Shown piece after piece: positions 35,332 through 44,882 of a stretch of 64,000 nt of DNA. The notes under the pieces are model-generated. The model searched no databases and was not told the origin of the DNA. It saw only the letters and a program-made list of their open reading frames with translations. Origin of the DNA: an uncultured Ruminococcus sp. (lineage in GTDB: Bacteria > Bacillota > Clostridia > Oscillospirales > Ruminococcaceae); assembly GCA_946413815.1 (NCBI GenBank), contig CAMKMD010000006.1:1-64000 (forward strand). Direction: 5' to 3'. How positions within the stretch are numbered: the first letter of the stretch is position 1; each line of letters begins with the position of its first letter. Position numbers and translations under genes: made by a program.

Positions 35332-37594
35332 GACCCTTCTTGCAAAACGTTACATTTTCGCTCAGAAAAAACATTCGCTGCTGACTTTAAGCAGTATCGC
35401 CGTTGCGGTAACGCTTATGACCTTTCTGTTCTGTGCATTTACTACATACATCAACTGCATAGCTAAGGGGGCACCTTATCATATAAAGCTTGTCGGCGCT
35501 ACTACCGAACTTGCGGATTACGTTAAAGATTACCCCGGAGTAAAGGAAAGCTACCCGGAAAAGCTGTCTGACGGCACTTATGAAATAAGGGTATTCTTCG
35601 ACAAAGAAATCGTGAACCCTTTTGAAATGATACAAGATATCGAGGTCTTACTTGAAAAAGAACCTGACAGATTAAAGCTTGATCCTGATAAATTCAGCTA
35701 TAAGGATAATTTTGTATACATGGCTTTTGATATGATCGGTGACATCGGCAAAACGGCTATGGCACAGTACGTTGCTTTGTTTTATATCGTTATCCTGTTC
35801 CTTGCCTTTGCTCTGAGACTTATCATTGACACTTCATTTGAGGTCTCTGCAAAGGAAAGAGAAAAGCAGTTCGGAGTGTTGCAGTCTATAGGCGCTTCTC
35901 CGAAACAGATCGTTGGTATCATAACATTCGAGGGACTTCTTCTGTCGGCTGTAGGAATTCCTGTCGGTCTGATTCTCGGTATCGGTCTGACATTCCTAGC
36001 CTTCAGGTTCATTGCATCCACAGAGCTTTTTGAAACATACGTATCAGACCCGAAATACATAGCAGATATGGGTGTTTCTGTTAAGCCTCTGCTGATACTT
36101 ATCTGCGCTGTTACCTGCCTTGTATGGGTGCTTTTCTCAGCATACGGCACAGGTATGCGTATAATAAAAAAGAGCCCGATACAGGCGATAACCGAGCGAA
36201 GCAACACAATCAAAAAGGTACGCAAAGGCAGTCTCTGGGGACTCCTGTTCGGCTGGACAGGCAAGATGGCCACAAGAAACAATCACCGTCAGCCCAAGAG
36301 ATATATAATCACTATACTCGCTCTGACACTTTCGATCACTCTGTTCACAGCATTCAGCCTTATACTCAATACGGCGGACAATATCGTTGAGCAGCAATTT
36401 GATATGATAGGAAGCGATATCGTACTTGATTCCTATTCCACAAACTACGAAGAATCTGACGCAGTAAATCAGAAACTGGTTTCATCAGGTTATTTTAAGG
36501 ACTGCGGTATGAGCATCAGCTTTAATTTTATTTCAGAGATCATCGAAAAGGGCGACCGCAACAGATACGGTATTATCGAATATGTAAATCGTGAAGCATA
36601 TAACAGCACCTTACAATCCCGAGGCGTTGAAAACACATTTAGCTATGATGAGCTGCTCAGCAGCGGACAGTACCTCATGCTTGATTATACTGATGATATA
36701 ATTCCGGAAGGAAACTCGATAATCGGCAAATCTGTTACTTACATTGAAGTTGACGAAGAAGAGTACAACAGAGAGCACGATAAGGAAGGTAACAAATATA
36801 TCTCTTCATCTTCGGATTCAGAAAAGTATTACAAAAAAGAGATGAAAGATATAACCTTGCCAATAGCAGATCGAAAAGCTGTAATTCAGAGAATGTATGA
36901 AATAAGAGGAGCTGTCTTCATAGCTCCGATAGAAATGTATATCAATGATACAAGAGATATTCTCGGAGATACAAGATGGGGTGCAAACTTTAGTCTGAAC
37001 TATAAGGATTATAAGCTTCATGATCAAGCAGTACACTGGCTTGAAACTGAGCTTGGAGCAGGAAAAACCGACTACTATTCCGGCAATATGGGATCACTTT
37101 CATATGAAGACTATTATTCTGACAGGCACAGGATAAATACAACTATCGTAGCGGTAAAATATTCACTTCTCTTTGTAGGTTTTCTCATCGGAGCTATCGC
37201 TCTCGTTAATATGATCAACATCATATCCACAGGTATAGCCAACAGAAAGAGTGAGATCGCTTCGATGCTTTGTCTCGGAATGACTCCAAAACAGCTTTAC
37301 CATATGTCATTTATCGAGTGTCTGCAGTATGCATTCAGTTCGGCCTGCGTTTCATTTCTTTTAAGTACGGGAATAATATTCATTCTCAGGAAAATGATAT
37401 CAAGTATATTCTTTGATGCGGATATTTCGAACAGCACTGAACTGAGCAGTATGATGATCAGGTATACAGAGCCCCTGCCGACTATACTTATAGCATCGAT
37501 AGCAGCACTTGCCGCTGCCCTTATCACCTCATATATCCCTCTGCGGCGTATGCAGAAAGAATCCCTTGTCGATCAGATACGCTCAATAGAATAA
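35321..37594 (+). CDS. FtsX-like ABC transporter permease
   Basis: A 757-aa membrane protein with two FtsX/MacB-type halves. Helices are seen near residues 20-48, 147-170, 195-228, 247-270 and 325-348, then an extracellular region of about 260 residues (350-610), then helices near 615-645, 665-690 and 720-745. The cytoplasmic SAKEREKQFGVLQSIGASPKQI and NRKSEIASMLCLGMTPKQL stretches are the hallmark ATPase contacts of this family. The size and large outside domain resemble BceB-type resistance transporters. It is divergent from two-component systems, which fits a sensing-detoxification module. Confidence 0.92.
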   Translation: MTFETLLAKRYIFAQKKHSLLTLSSIAVAVTLMTFLFCAFTTYINCIAKGAPYHIKLVGATTELADYVKDYPGVKESYPEKLSDGTYEIRVFFDKEIVNPFEMIQDIEVLLEKEPDRLKLDPDKFSYKDNFVYMAFDMIGDIGKTAMAQYVALFYIVILFLAFALRLIIDTSFEVSAKEREKQFGVLQSIGASPKQIVGIITFEGLLLSAVGIPVGLILGIGLTFLAFRFIASTELFETYVSDPKYIADMGVSVKPLLILICAVTCLVWVLFSAYGTGMRIIKKSPIQAITERSNTIKKVRKGSLWGLLFGWTGKMATRNNHRQPKRYIITILALTLSITLFTAFSLILNTADNIVEQQFDMIGSDIVLDSYSTNYEESDAVNQKLVSSGYFKDCGMSISFNFISEIIEKGDRNRYGIIEYVNREAYNSTLQSRGVENTFSYDELLSSGQYLMLDYTDDIIPEGNSIIGKSVTYIEVDEEEYNREHDKEGNKYISSSSDSEKYYKKEMKDITLPIADRKAVIQRMYEIRGAVFIAPIEMYINDTRDILGDTRWGANFSLNYKDYKLHDQAVHWLETELGAGKTDYYSGNMGSLSYEDYYSDRHRINTTIVAVKYSLLFVGFLIGAIALVNMINIISTGIANRKSEIASMLCLGMTPKQLYHMSFIECLQYAFSSACVSFLLSTGIIFILRKMISSIFFDADISNSTELSSMMIRYTEPLPTILIASIAALAAALITSYIPLRRMQKESLVDQIRSIE

Positions 37595-37606
37595 CAGTAT
37601 GAATAA

Positions 37607-37641
37607 AGCCCGGAAACGTTCTCAGAGGACGCTTCCGGGCT
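37607..37641. terminator. Bidirectional terminator between the FtsX permease and paaK
   Basis: AGCCCGGAA and TTCCGGGCT form a 9-bp stem with an imperfect inner part. TCTTTAT follows on the + strand and TTTATTC on the minus strand, so it can serve both converging genes. Confidence 0.82.
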
Positions 37642-37653
37642 CTTTATGTATTA

Positions 37654-38889
37654 TCAGTCGTAACGCTCGTCTATTACACGGGCTGTCTTCTTCTCGCTTC
37701 TCGGGAGAACGCCTACCTCTACGACCTTTACGATAGGTGTGAAGCCTATGCGGCTCTTGACCTTGGCAGCGATACGGTTCGCTACATCGTTAAAGTCATA
37801 GTCGCCTGTTGTCTCAACGTAGATACGCATCGTATCCTTGCCGTCAAGGTGTGAGATACGTATCTGATACTCGCTGGAGATCTCATGGAATCCGCCGAGT
37901 ACCTCTTCGATCTGGCTCGGGAATACGTTAACGCCCTTGATCTTCATCATATCATCTGTACGTCCCTTGATGGTATCTATGCGGGGATAGCATCTGCCGC
38001 AGGAGCACTTCCCGGGAATTATGCGTGAAAGATCATGTGTGCGGTAACGGATGAGCGGTGCGCCTTCCTTTACAAGGGTGGTTATTACTATCTCACCGGG
38101 CTCGCCGTCGGGTACGTTCTTGCCTGTAACAGGGTCGATTATTTCGAGGTAGAGGTAATCGTCCCAGTAGTGCATACCCTCGCCGCCGGGACAGTTGATA
38201 CCGATACCCGGTCCGTATATCTCAGTTAGTCCGTATATATCAAAGAGCTCTATGCCAAGCTGATTTGCTATGTTGTCACGCATCTTCTGGCTCCATCTTT
38301 CAGAACCGATAACGCCCTTCTTCAGCTTGATCTTGTCCCTGATGCCGCGCTTTTCTATCTCCTCGCCAAGGAGAAGAGCATAGGAAGAGGTGGCACAGAT
38401 AACAGTGCTCTCCATATCCTGCATCATCTGGAGCTGCTTGTCAGTATTTCCGGGACCCATAGGTATTACCATTGCGCCCAGTCTCTCAGCGCCGTTCTGG
38501 AAGCCGATACCGGCTGTCCAGAGACCATAGCCGGGAGTGATCTGGATCCTGTCTTTGTTGGTGATACCTGCTGTCTCGTAGCAGCGTGCGAACATTATAG
38601 CCCAGTCCTCAACATCCTTTGCTGTATAGGGTATAATTACGGGTGTGCCTGTTGTGCCGGAAGACGAATGGATGCGGACTATCTCCTCCTCCGGTGCTGT
38701 CATAAGTCCGAGAGGGTATGCCTCGCGGAGGTCGCTCTTCTCTGAGAATGGCAGCTTTGCAAAATCCTCCGGGGAATCTACTCTGCTGATGCCTGCCTCC
38801 TTTAGCTTCTTTCCGTAGAAGCTTCCGGCCTTTTCGAGTGCAGCAATACGGCTGTTAACAAGCTCAAGCTGCTTTTCTGTGATCTGCAT
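37654..38889 (-). CDS. paaK: Phenylacetate-CoA ligase
   Basis: Adenylate-forming ligase that activates aryl acids, probably phenylacetate or indoleacetate, with CoA. The 411-aa protein has the AMP-binding P-loop SSSGTTGTPVIIPY (about 75-88), the IYGLTEIYGPG motif and a C-terminal PaaK-type domain with GRTDDMMKIKGVNVFPSQIEE. It is the last gene of iorA-iorB-paaK, so it likely works with the indolepyruvate oxidoreductase, in the reverse or salvage direction (aryl acid to aryl-CoA to arylpyruvate). No other phenylacetate-degradation genes are present. Confidence 0.93.
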   Translation of the reverse strand: MQITEKQLELVNSRIAALEKAGSFYGKKLKEAGISRVDSPEDFAKLPFSEKSDLREAYPLGLMTAPEEEIVRIHSSSGTTGTPVIIPYTAKDVEDWAIMFARCYETAGITNKDRIQITPGYGLWTAGIGFQNGAERLGAMVIPMGPGNTDKQLQMMQDMESTVICATSSYALLLGEEIEKRGIRDKIKLKKGVIGSERWSQKMRDNIANQLGIELFDIYGLTEIYGPGIGINCPGGEGMHYWDDYLYLEIIDPVTGKNVPDGEPGEIVITTLVKEGAPLIRYRTHDLSRIIPGKCSCGRCYPRIDTIKGRTDDMMKIKGVNVFPSQIEEVLGGFHEISSEYQIRISHLDGKDTMRIYVETTGDYDFNDVANRIAAKVKSRIGFTPIVKVVEVGVLPRSEKKTARVIDERYD

Positions 38890-38915
38890 GGTTTTCTTTC
38901 CTTTCGTATTATTGC

Positions 38916-39494
38916 TCAGGCTTCGTATCTGAGCGCCTTTTCATTGAGTTCTATAAACTGAGGCTTGACGCTGCGCTTCATGGCCTCAACTGCGTCATCT
39001 GTTGTAAAGGGGAGAACGCCGGACTTTACCGCTACTCCGAGAAGTATCATGTTCAGTGCTCTCGGTGAGCCAAGCTCACGGCATATCCGGTCACCGTCAA
39101 CTACTGTAAGTTTATTAACCTTGCCGGCAAGATAATCGAGCATTTCCCTTCCGTTATAATCTGAGCCCCTGAGTGCAGCCGTTACAGGCATCACAGGACG
39201 GCTGTTGACTATCACTGTACCGCCCTTTTTAAGATAAGGCAGCATACGTACAGCCTCAGCGGGCTCGAATGCTATGATGATATCAGCCGTACCGGTGCCG
39301 AACATAGGTGTGCATATCTCCTCGCCCTGAGCGGTGCGGAGGAAGCTGAATACACTTCCGCCCTTCTGTGCCATACCGATAGTCTCGGCACTCATTACTG
39401 AGAATCCCTTTTCCATTGCGCAGGCTGCTATGAGCTTTGAGGTAAGGACAGTACCCTGTCCTCCCACGCCGCAGAGAAGAATATTATTTATCAT
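38916..39494 (-). CDS. iorB: Indolepyruvate ferredoxin oxidoreductase, beta subunit
   Basis: The gamma-type domain subunit of IOR, which oxidatively decarboxylates arylpyruvates to aryl-acetyl-CoA and reduces ferredoxin. The 192-aa protein begins LLCGVGGQGTVLTSKLIA and has SAETIGMAQKGGSVFSFLR, both typical. It is 5 nt after iorA and 26 nt before paaK. Confidence 0.96.
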   Translation of the reverse strand: MINNILLCGVGGQGTVLTSKLIAACAMEKGFSVMSAETIGMAQKGGSVFSFLRTAQGEEICTPMFGTGTADIIIAFEPAEAVRMLPYLKKGGTVIVNSRPVMPVTAALRGSDYNGREMLDYLAGKVNKLTVVDGDRICRELGSPRALNMILLGVAVKSGVLPFTTDDAVEAMKRSVKPQFIELNEKALRYEA

Positions 39495-39499
39495 ATCAC

Positions 39500-41329
39500 T
39501 CAGACCTCCTTTTCACAGCTTATTGCGCCAACCGTACATACCTGGGTGCAGAGACCGCAGCCTGAACAGAGTGAATTATCGATCTTTACGCTGCCGTCTG
39601 AGATGATGATACCGGGACAGCCGAGGCTGTTTATGCACTTGCGGCACTGTATACACTTGTCAGGATCGATGACCGCAGGCTTATCAGGTTTGATGAGAAC
39701 AGCACACGGTGAACGGAAGATTATTGCCTTAACGCCCTTTTCAGCGGCTACACGCTTTACTGTCTCAACGGCCTTATCAAGCTGCAGAGGATCAACTGTC
39801 TCCACTGTTGTCAGACCTACACCGCGAAGAACGGCTTCTATATTCACCTTGTCAACTACCTGACCCATCATGGTACGGCCTGTACCGGGATGAGGCTGAT
39901 GGCCGGTCATTGCAGTAGTAGAGTTATCGAGCACGATCAGAGTCATATCCGCCTGATTGTATACTGCGTTGACTGCACCTGTGATAGCAGAGGCGAAGAA
40001 GGTGGAGTCACCTACGAAGGCAAAGCACTTCGTGTCCGGTTCTATCTTGCCTACGCCCTGTGCGATATTAACTCCTGCGCCCATACATAGGCAGGTATCT
40101 ACCATATCAAGCGGCATGGCATTTCCGAGAGTATAACAGCCGATATCACCACAGAATATGGTCTTCTGTCCCTTCATGGCCTGCTTTACTGCATAGAAGC
40201 TGGCACGATGAGGACATCCTGCACAGAGTACAGGCGGACGTACAGGCAGCTCCGGCGGAGTGTCCTGAACTTCGATATCCTGAAGCTCGGCATCATCAAG
40301 TCCCCAGCCCATAAAGAAGGAGATATCCCCTCTTACGCTGTCGCAGGTATTCTCGCCGGCGGTCTTTACATGGCCGGTAAGCTTGCCGATGATGCGGGTA
40401 TTGAGGTGGTACTTGCCGCATACATAAACGAGCTCACGCTCTATGACAGGGTCAAGTTCTTCGATACAGAGCACCTCGTCAAGGTCTTTCAGGAAGTTTA
40501 CAGCTGCCTTCTCGGGGAACGGGAAGGGTGTTGATACCTTGAAGAGTGCGGGAGCTTCCCTGTCTCTGAGCACTTCCTTTACATAAGTCCAGCTGATACC
40601 GTGTGAGGCTATACCCTTGCGGCAGCCGGGTTCGGAAGGCGGAAGTACGATATTCCTGCCATATCCTGAGAAGATATCGGAAAGTTCAGCATTGCGCTCC
40701 TCGATATTCATATGGGCGTTGTAGGAAAGACGCGGGAATATGACCCAGCGTGAGGAATCCTTTACAAAGCCCTCGGGCTTGTTCTCCTTATACTCCTCCC
40801 TGTCCTTTACGTCTATGGAAGCATAGGCATGACAGACTCTTGTTGTAGGTCGGAAGAATACAGGGGTATGATACTTCTCAGAGAACTCGAGGGCCTCCTG
40901 TATCATATCATAGGCTTCCTGTACAGTAGAGGGATCAAAGCAGGGCAGTTTTGAGAAAGAGGCAAAGTGGCGGGTATCCTGCTCAGTCTGAGATGAGATG
41001 GGGCCGGGGTCATCGGCTACCATTATTACCATACCACCCTTGACGCCTATGTATTCAAGGCTCATGAGCGGGTCAGATGCAACATTCAGACCAACCTGCT
41101 TCATAGTGACCATGCTGCGGGCTCCGCAGTAGGCCGCGCCTGCGCCGAGTTCCATTGCAGCTTTTTCGTTTACAGACCATTCTACGTATATCTTTCCGTC
41201 ATTGTTCTTTGCGGTCGTCTCCAGAACCTCTGTTGAGGGTGTGCCGGGATAGCCGCAGATAAGATTGAGTCCGGCAGCTATAGCGCCTCTGGCTATTGCT
41301 GCGTTTCCCATCAGGAATTCTTTGTGCAT
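39500..41329 (-). CDS. iorA: Indolepyruvate ferredoxin oxidoreductase, alpha subunit
   Basis: Large catalytic subunit of IOR, 609 aa. The N-terminal pyrimidine-binding domain has LICGYPGTPSTEVLE and EWSVNEKAAMELGAGAAY. The thiamine-diphosphate domain has CAGCPHRASFY, the GDIGCYTLG stretch and GDSTFFASAITGAVNAVYN. Two ferredoxin-type motifs close the protein: CIQCRKCINSLGCP and CSGCGLCTQVC. It begins the ior operon behind a consensus-like promoter with an overlapping palindrome. It depends on thiamine diphosphate made by the thi genes in the same window. Confidence 0.97.
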   Translation of the reverse strand: MHKEFLMGNAAIARGAIAAGLNLICGYPGTPSTEVLETTAKNNDGKIYVEWSVNEKAAMELGAGAAYCGARSMVTMKQVGLNVASDPLMSLEYIGVKGGMVIMVADDPGPISSQTEQDTRHFASFSKLPCFDPSTVQEAYDMIQEALEFSEKYHTPVFFRPTTRVCHAYASIDVKDREEYKENKPEGFVKDSSRWVIFPRLSYNAHMNIEERNAELSDIFSGYGRNIVLPPSEPGCRKGIASHGISWTYVKEVLRDREAPALFKVSTPFPFPEKAAVNFLKDLDEVLCIEELDPVIERELVYVCGKYHLNTRIIGKLTGHVKTAGENTCDSVRGDISFFMGWGLDDAELQDIEVQDTPPELPVRPPVLCAGCPHRASFYAVKQAMKGQKTIFCGDIGCYTLGNAMPLDMVDTCLCMGAGVNIAQGVGKIEPDTKCFAFVGDSTFFASAITGAVNAVYNQADMTLIVLDNSTTAMTGHQPHPGTGRTMMGQVVDKVNIEAVLRGVGLTTVETVDPLQLDKAVETVKRVAAEKGVKAIIFRSPCAVLIKPDKPAVIDPDKCIQCRKCINSLGCPGIIISDGSVKIDNSLCSGCGLCTQVCTVGAISCEKEV

Positions 41330-41360
41330 AATAATACCTCTTTTACGGTTTCTTGCTATA

Positions 41361-41394
41361 GTAGTATTCTACTACATTCATCAATGGTTGTCAA
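41361..41394 (-). promoter_or_regulatory. Promoter and operator-like palindrome of the ior operon
   Basis: TTGACA (41394-41389), 17-bp spacer, TAGAAT (41371-41366). GTAGTA-TTC-TACTAC (41361-41375) is a perfect inverted repeat covering the -10, a good position for a repressor. The repressor is not identified. Confidence 0.75.
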
Positions 41395-41401
41395 TAATAT
41401 A

Positions 41402-41436
41402 CGGATGCCCTCCGGCGAATGCCGGAAAGACATCCG
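41402..41436 (-). terminator. Terminator-like hairpin after the GH25 gene
   Basis: CGGATG and CATCCG, with an inner CCGGC/GCCGG stem and AUUC loop, form a strong interrupted hairpin after the stop at 41453. The T run on the minus strand is weak, so the call is moderate. Confidence 0.6.
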
Positions 41437-41452
41437 ATGATCAACAGACGGC

Positions 41453-42781
41453 TCAGCTGAGAGGTCTGTCCATATACTGGATATTAAAGTCTACGTCGCC
41501 TTCGATACCGGCTATCCTGCCGTAGGCGCTCTGCTGCCATACTGCGAAATCGCCTTCGTAATTGGTCTCGTCAACATAGTGTGCGAGCCATACAGGATGA
41601 TTTCCGCGGTTCGTCCAGAAGTTGAGAAGGAAGTTACGGCTGCTGTAGAGCATACCGGTATATCCCGCCTTGCCAACCTCATCACAGAAGGCTTCAAAGA
41701 ACTCGTTAAGGTCGTGGCTGTTCATGCCGTAGCGCTGGAAACGGCCGAATTCCTCCCAGTCAAAGACTATGGGGAATGCAAGCTTTCTTCCTCCGAGCTG
41801 CTCCACCATCCACTTAGCGTGCTCGCGCACCTTTTCCTCGGTGTTGTCGGTGCAATAGAAGTATACTCCCACATCAAGGCCAGCCTTGGTAGCTTCTTCC
41901 ATATTGCGGTCGTAGTATTCGTCCTTGACAAGGTCGCTGTAGCAGTATCCCATGCGCATGAATACAAATTGCACGCCTGCCTCCTTGACAGCGTTGTAGT
42001 CGACGTTAGTCTGCCATGCAGATACATCTATTCCGTAGCGGACATTCTCATACGGATGTGCTGCCTTGAAATCCGCAAAATCTACGCGGGCATTGTTATC
42101 CTGGGCTTTCGGGATCTCGTCGAGGACAAGCACTGTCAGATCAAAAGATGTTGCATTTCCCGAGCTGTCCGTTACAGTTGCAGTAATGGGATAGCTTCCG
42201 TTTTCGGCTGTATTAACCTCTCCGGTGTATGTGAGCTTCGGGGCTCTGTCGTAATTGTCAACGTAGCCGACTATCTTGCCGAGGTCGAAGGCCTCGCCTT
42301 TTTTAGCGTAGGGCTCCCATCCGGAATTGAGTATGACAGGCGCCTGGGTATCAGTTACAGTATACGATATCTCTTTTTCAAACTTTATTCCGTCCTTAAA
42401 GAATTCAAGCTTTGTCGTCCGGGCACCGGTCTCTGATGTGTCGATAAGGGTATCCGGAGTGAGAAGCTCTGCGTTGTTATCTGTTATAAAGTCTGCTGCG
42501 CTTACTGTGGTGTAAACTTCAACAGTGGGCTGACACTCAACCTTGAAGTCTGCGGGCGGTTCTCCTGTGACTGTGGTAGTCGCAGATTCTGTTGTTGCGG
42601 TAGTTGTGGTAGTTGTAGTGGCTGTTGTTCCGGCTGTAGTCGTCTGGGGGCCAGTTACTGTTTCAGTTCCCGCAACTGTAGCCTGATTGTCTGGGTAGTC
42701 TGCTTTCTGAACTACTGTTGACCCGCAGCTTGCAAAAGCAACGCCGCAGAGCATCAGTATTCCGATGATAATACGCTTCAT
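41453..42781 (-). CDS. Lipoprotein GH25 lysozyme
   Basis: A 442-aa exported muramidase. A lipoprotein signal peptide ends in a lipobox with Cys at about 19 (VAFASC). A Thr-rich linker (about 36-74) follows, then one or two Ig-like domains with TDTQAPVIL and ITATVTDSSGNAT (about 90-225), then the GH25 domain (about 245-440) with YGIDVSAWQ, the catalytic FDWEEFG and the closing VDFN. It should cut the N-acetylmuramic acid beta-1,4 bond at the outer face of the membrane. It follows murT-gatD, which amidate the peptidoglycan stem. Confidence 0.93.
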   Translation of the reverse strand: MKRIIIGILMLCGVAFASCGSTVVQKADYPDNQATVAGTETVTGPQTTTAGTTATTTTTTTATTESATTTVTGEPPADFKVECQPTVEVYTTVSAADFITDNNAELLTPDTLIDTSETGARTTKLEFFKDGIKFEKEISYTVTDTQAPVILNSGWEPYAKKGEAFDLGKIVGYVDNYDRAPKLTYTGEVNTAENGSYPITATVTDSSGNATSFDLTVLVLDEIPKAQDNNARVDFADFKAAHPYENVRYGIDVSAWQTNVDYNAVKEAGVQFVFMRMGYCYSDLVKDEYYDRNMEEATKAGLDVGVYFYCTDNTEEKVREHAKWMVEQLGGRKLAFPIVFDWEEFGRFQRYGMNSHDLNEFFEAFCDEVGKAGYTGMLYSSRNFLLNFWTNRGNHPVWLAHYVDETNYEGDFAVWQQSAYGRIAGIEGDVDFNIQYMDRPLS

Positions 42782-42791
42782 AGTTCTCCTT

Positions 42792-43526
42792 TTATTTGCT
42801 TAGTAATCTGTCAAGCATTACCTGCCGGCACTGCTTTTCTAATGTGTCATCAAGAGGGGCAAGCTCTCCGCTGCCCCCGTTTCGGCTAAGGCAGTAGGAG
42901 ATCATATAGTCTGAAAGCTCAGGGTTCTTTGAGAGACATGGGCCGTGCATATACGTAGCTATGACATTCTTCTCCATGTAGCCCTCGTACCGGCTCTTTG
43001 AGCAGTTTCCGTTGCCGAAGAGCACCTCTCCGAGGGGCGTCTTCACATCATGAGTCTGGCCGCCGTGATTCTCAAATCCGACTACATCAACAGGCTTGCC
43101 TGTGATGCTGGTGCGGATGGCGATATTGCTTATACAGCGCATCTTTCTGCTGGAGGGAGCGACTGTGTAATAATCGAAGAGACCGAGACCGGGAATATCA
43201 TTTCCGTCTGCATCGCGGTAATACTTTCCCATGAGCTGATAGCCGCCGCATATGAGGAAGAGGAAGGTACCGTTATCGTAGGCGGCCTTGATACCGTCGC
43301 GGCAGCGAAGCAGGTCGGCTGAGATGTGCTGCTGCTCAAGGTCGGCTCCTCCGCCGATGTAGATGAGGTCATAGCTGCTGAAATCTGGCATATCGCCCCC
43401 GAGGGAGTAGGAATCGACAGTGCAGTCGATATCACGCATACGGCAGCGGTAGCGAAGTATCTCCATGTTTCCGCTGTCACCGTAAAGGTCGAGCATATCA
43501 CCGTACATATGGAGTATCTTTATCAT
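42792..43526 (-). CDS. gatD: Lipid II isoglutaminyl synthase, glutaminase subunit
   Basis: Class I glutamine amidotransferase that supplies ammonia to MurT for amidation of D-Glu in the lipid II stem peptide. The 244-aa protein has the nucleophile elbow LICGGYQLMG with Cys at about 93 and the catalytic His in TYMHGPCLSKNPEL at about 194. The C-terminal Glu of a classic triad is not obvious, as is usual for GatD. It overlaps murT by 4 nt. Confidence 0.96.
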   Translation of the reverse strand: MIKILHMYGDMLDLYGDSGNMEILRYRCRMRDIDCTVDSYSLGGDMPDFSSYDLIYIGGGADLEQQHISADLLRCRDGIKAAYDNGTFLFLICGGYQLMGKYYRDADGNDIPGLGLFDYYTVAPSSRKMRCISNIAIRTSITGKPVDVVGFENHGGQTHDVKTPLGEVLFGNGNCSKSRYEGYMEKNVIATYMHGPCLSKNPELSDYMISYCLSRNGGSGELAPLDDTLEKQCRQVMLDRLLSK

Positions 43527-44863
43527 TTCTGCTCACCTCCGTGTTTCTCACTGTATCGCTTCAGGGCAGCTCTTGTGGGCTGGACTGCGGTATAGTTGGC
43601 GATGACGAATTTTCTGCCGGGAGTCTTTGCAAGCTCCTCAACTGCTTCGTCAAGGTCGGGGCGCACTACGATATTTGCCGCATCATAGCCTGAGCATTTG
43701 ATACGTACAGCTATATCATAGGCTCTTGTACCTGAGGTCACGACTCTTGTTACACGCTCGAATATCGTAAAGTTGATATCGTATATCCATGAGACATCAA
43801 GTCCGTCTGCGATATTGTCGTTGAGGACAAAGAGAAGCTCCTTCTCGCCCTTCATCTCGTTCATTACTCTGAGAGTCATATTCGCACCAACAGGATTTTT
43901 GGCAAGATTGAGTGTTGCCTTGCGGTCGCCGAGCATGAAGTTCTCCATACGTCCGTTATTGACGGTATAGTTGTTTATGACGTTGTCTGTCACCTTCTGC
44001 TCTATGCCGTAAAGCTTTGCAGCTGCGGCCACGGCTGTCATGTTGTAAATATTGTATATGCTGTTGAGCTGAGGGCTGTAGGTATGGCCGTCAGCTGTGA
44101 ATTCCGGCTTGTCAAGATCGATGCCGGAGGCTGTGATATAGGGTTGCTCTGACCCGAAACCGCATTTCCGGCAGCGGAATCTGCCAATGTGGGAGTACTG
44201 GTAATAGTCATATACCAGAGCTTCGCCGCAGAAGGGGCAGAAGCGTCCCTCGGATGCTTCGTATATAGTATCTGTCGCAAAGGCATAAGGCTCTGCATGG
44301 AAATACTTTACATTCTTGTTCTCCGGATTTGCTCTGCCGAGACGAGCTGTGTTCGGGTCGTCACCGTTGAGTATCAGGTTGCCCGTAAATGTCTTGCAGA
44401 AGCCGTTTATTTTCTGTATCAGAGTCTCCATTTCGCCGTTTCTGTCGAGTTGATCGCGGAAGAAATTGAGAACTACAAGAGTCTCAAGCTTCAGCTGTGA
44501 GTAAACGACCGGCACATGGCTTTCGTCTGTTTCGAGTATGAGAAGGTCGGCATCAACTTTTCCCGAACCGTCACAGTATTTAAGAAGCATGGAGCAGATG
44601 CCTGTATCAAGGTTATTGCCCTCGCGGTTTATTATTATCTTTTTGCCGGACTGCTCAAAAAGCTGTGCGATACAGTTTGTGACCGAGGTCTTGCCGTTTG
44701 TACCTGTCACAGCGATTATTGGGCAGTCCACCTTGAACATCTTACAGGCCTTGCCGCCTGTAAGATGCCAGAGGATTATTCCGGGGAGATTTCCGGCATT
44801 GCGCTTGAAAAGCCGGAGAAATCCCACTACGATCTTGCCTATGAGTATAAGAAGTCTGTTCAA
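43523..44863 (-). CDS. murT: Lipid II isoglutaminyl synthase, MurT subunit
   Basis: Mur-ligase-fold subunit that activates D-Glu of lipid II with ATP for amidation by GatD ammonia. The 446-aa protein has the Mur P-loop VTGTNGKTSVTN, a four-Cys zinc ribbon (CPFCGEAL and CRKCGFG, about residues 205-230) that is specific to MurT, and the C-terminal DUF1727 domain. The start appears to be TTG at 44863, with GGGAG 9 nt upstream. It lies 19 nt after the large helicase gene with no terminator between, so it may be cotranscribed with it. Confidence 0.95.
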   Translation of the reverse strand: MNRLLILIGKIVVGFLRLFKRNAGNLPGIILWHLTGGKACKMFKVDCPIIAVTGTNGKTSVTNCIAQLFEQSGKKIIINREGNNLDTGICSMLLKYCDGSGKVDADLLILETDESHVPVVYSQLKLETLVVLNFFRDQLDRNGEMETLIQKINGFCKTFTGNLILNGDDPNTARLGRANPENKNVKYFHAEPYAFATDTIYEASEGRFCPFCGEALVYDYYQYSHIGRFRCRKCGFGSEQPYITASGIDLDKPEFTADGHTYSPQLNSIYNIYNMTAVAAAAKLYGIEQKVTDNVINNYTVNNGRMENFMLGDRKATLNLAKNPVGANMTLRVMNEMKGEKELLFVLNDNIADGLDVSWIYDINFTIFERVTRVVTSGTRAYDIAVRIKCSGYDAANIVVRPDLDEAVEELAKTPGRKFVIANYTAVQPTRAALKRYSEKHGGEQK

Positions 44864-44882
44864 ATCTAATATCTCCCTTTTT

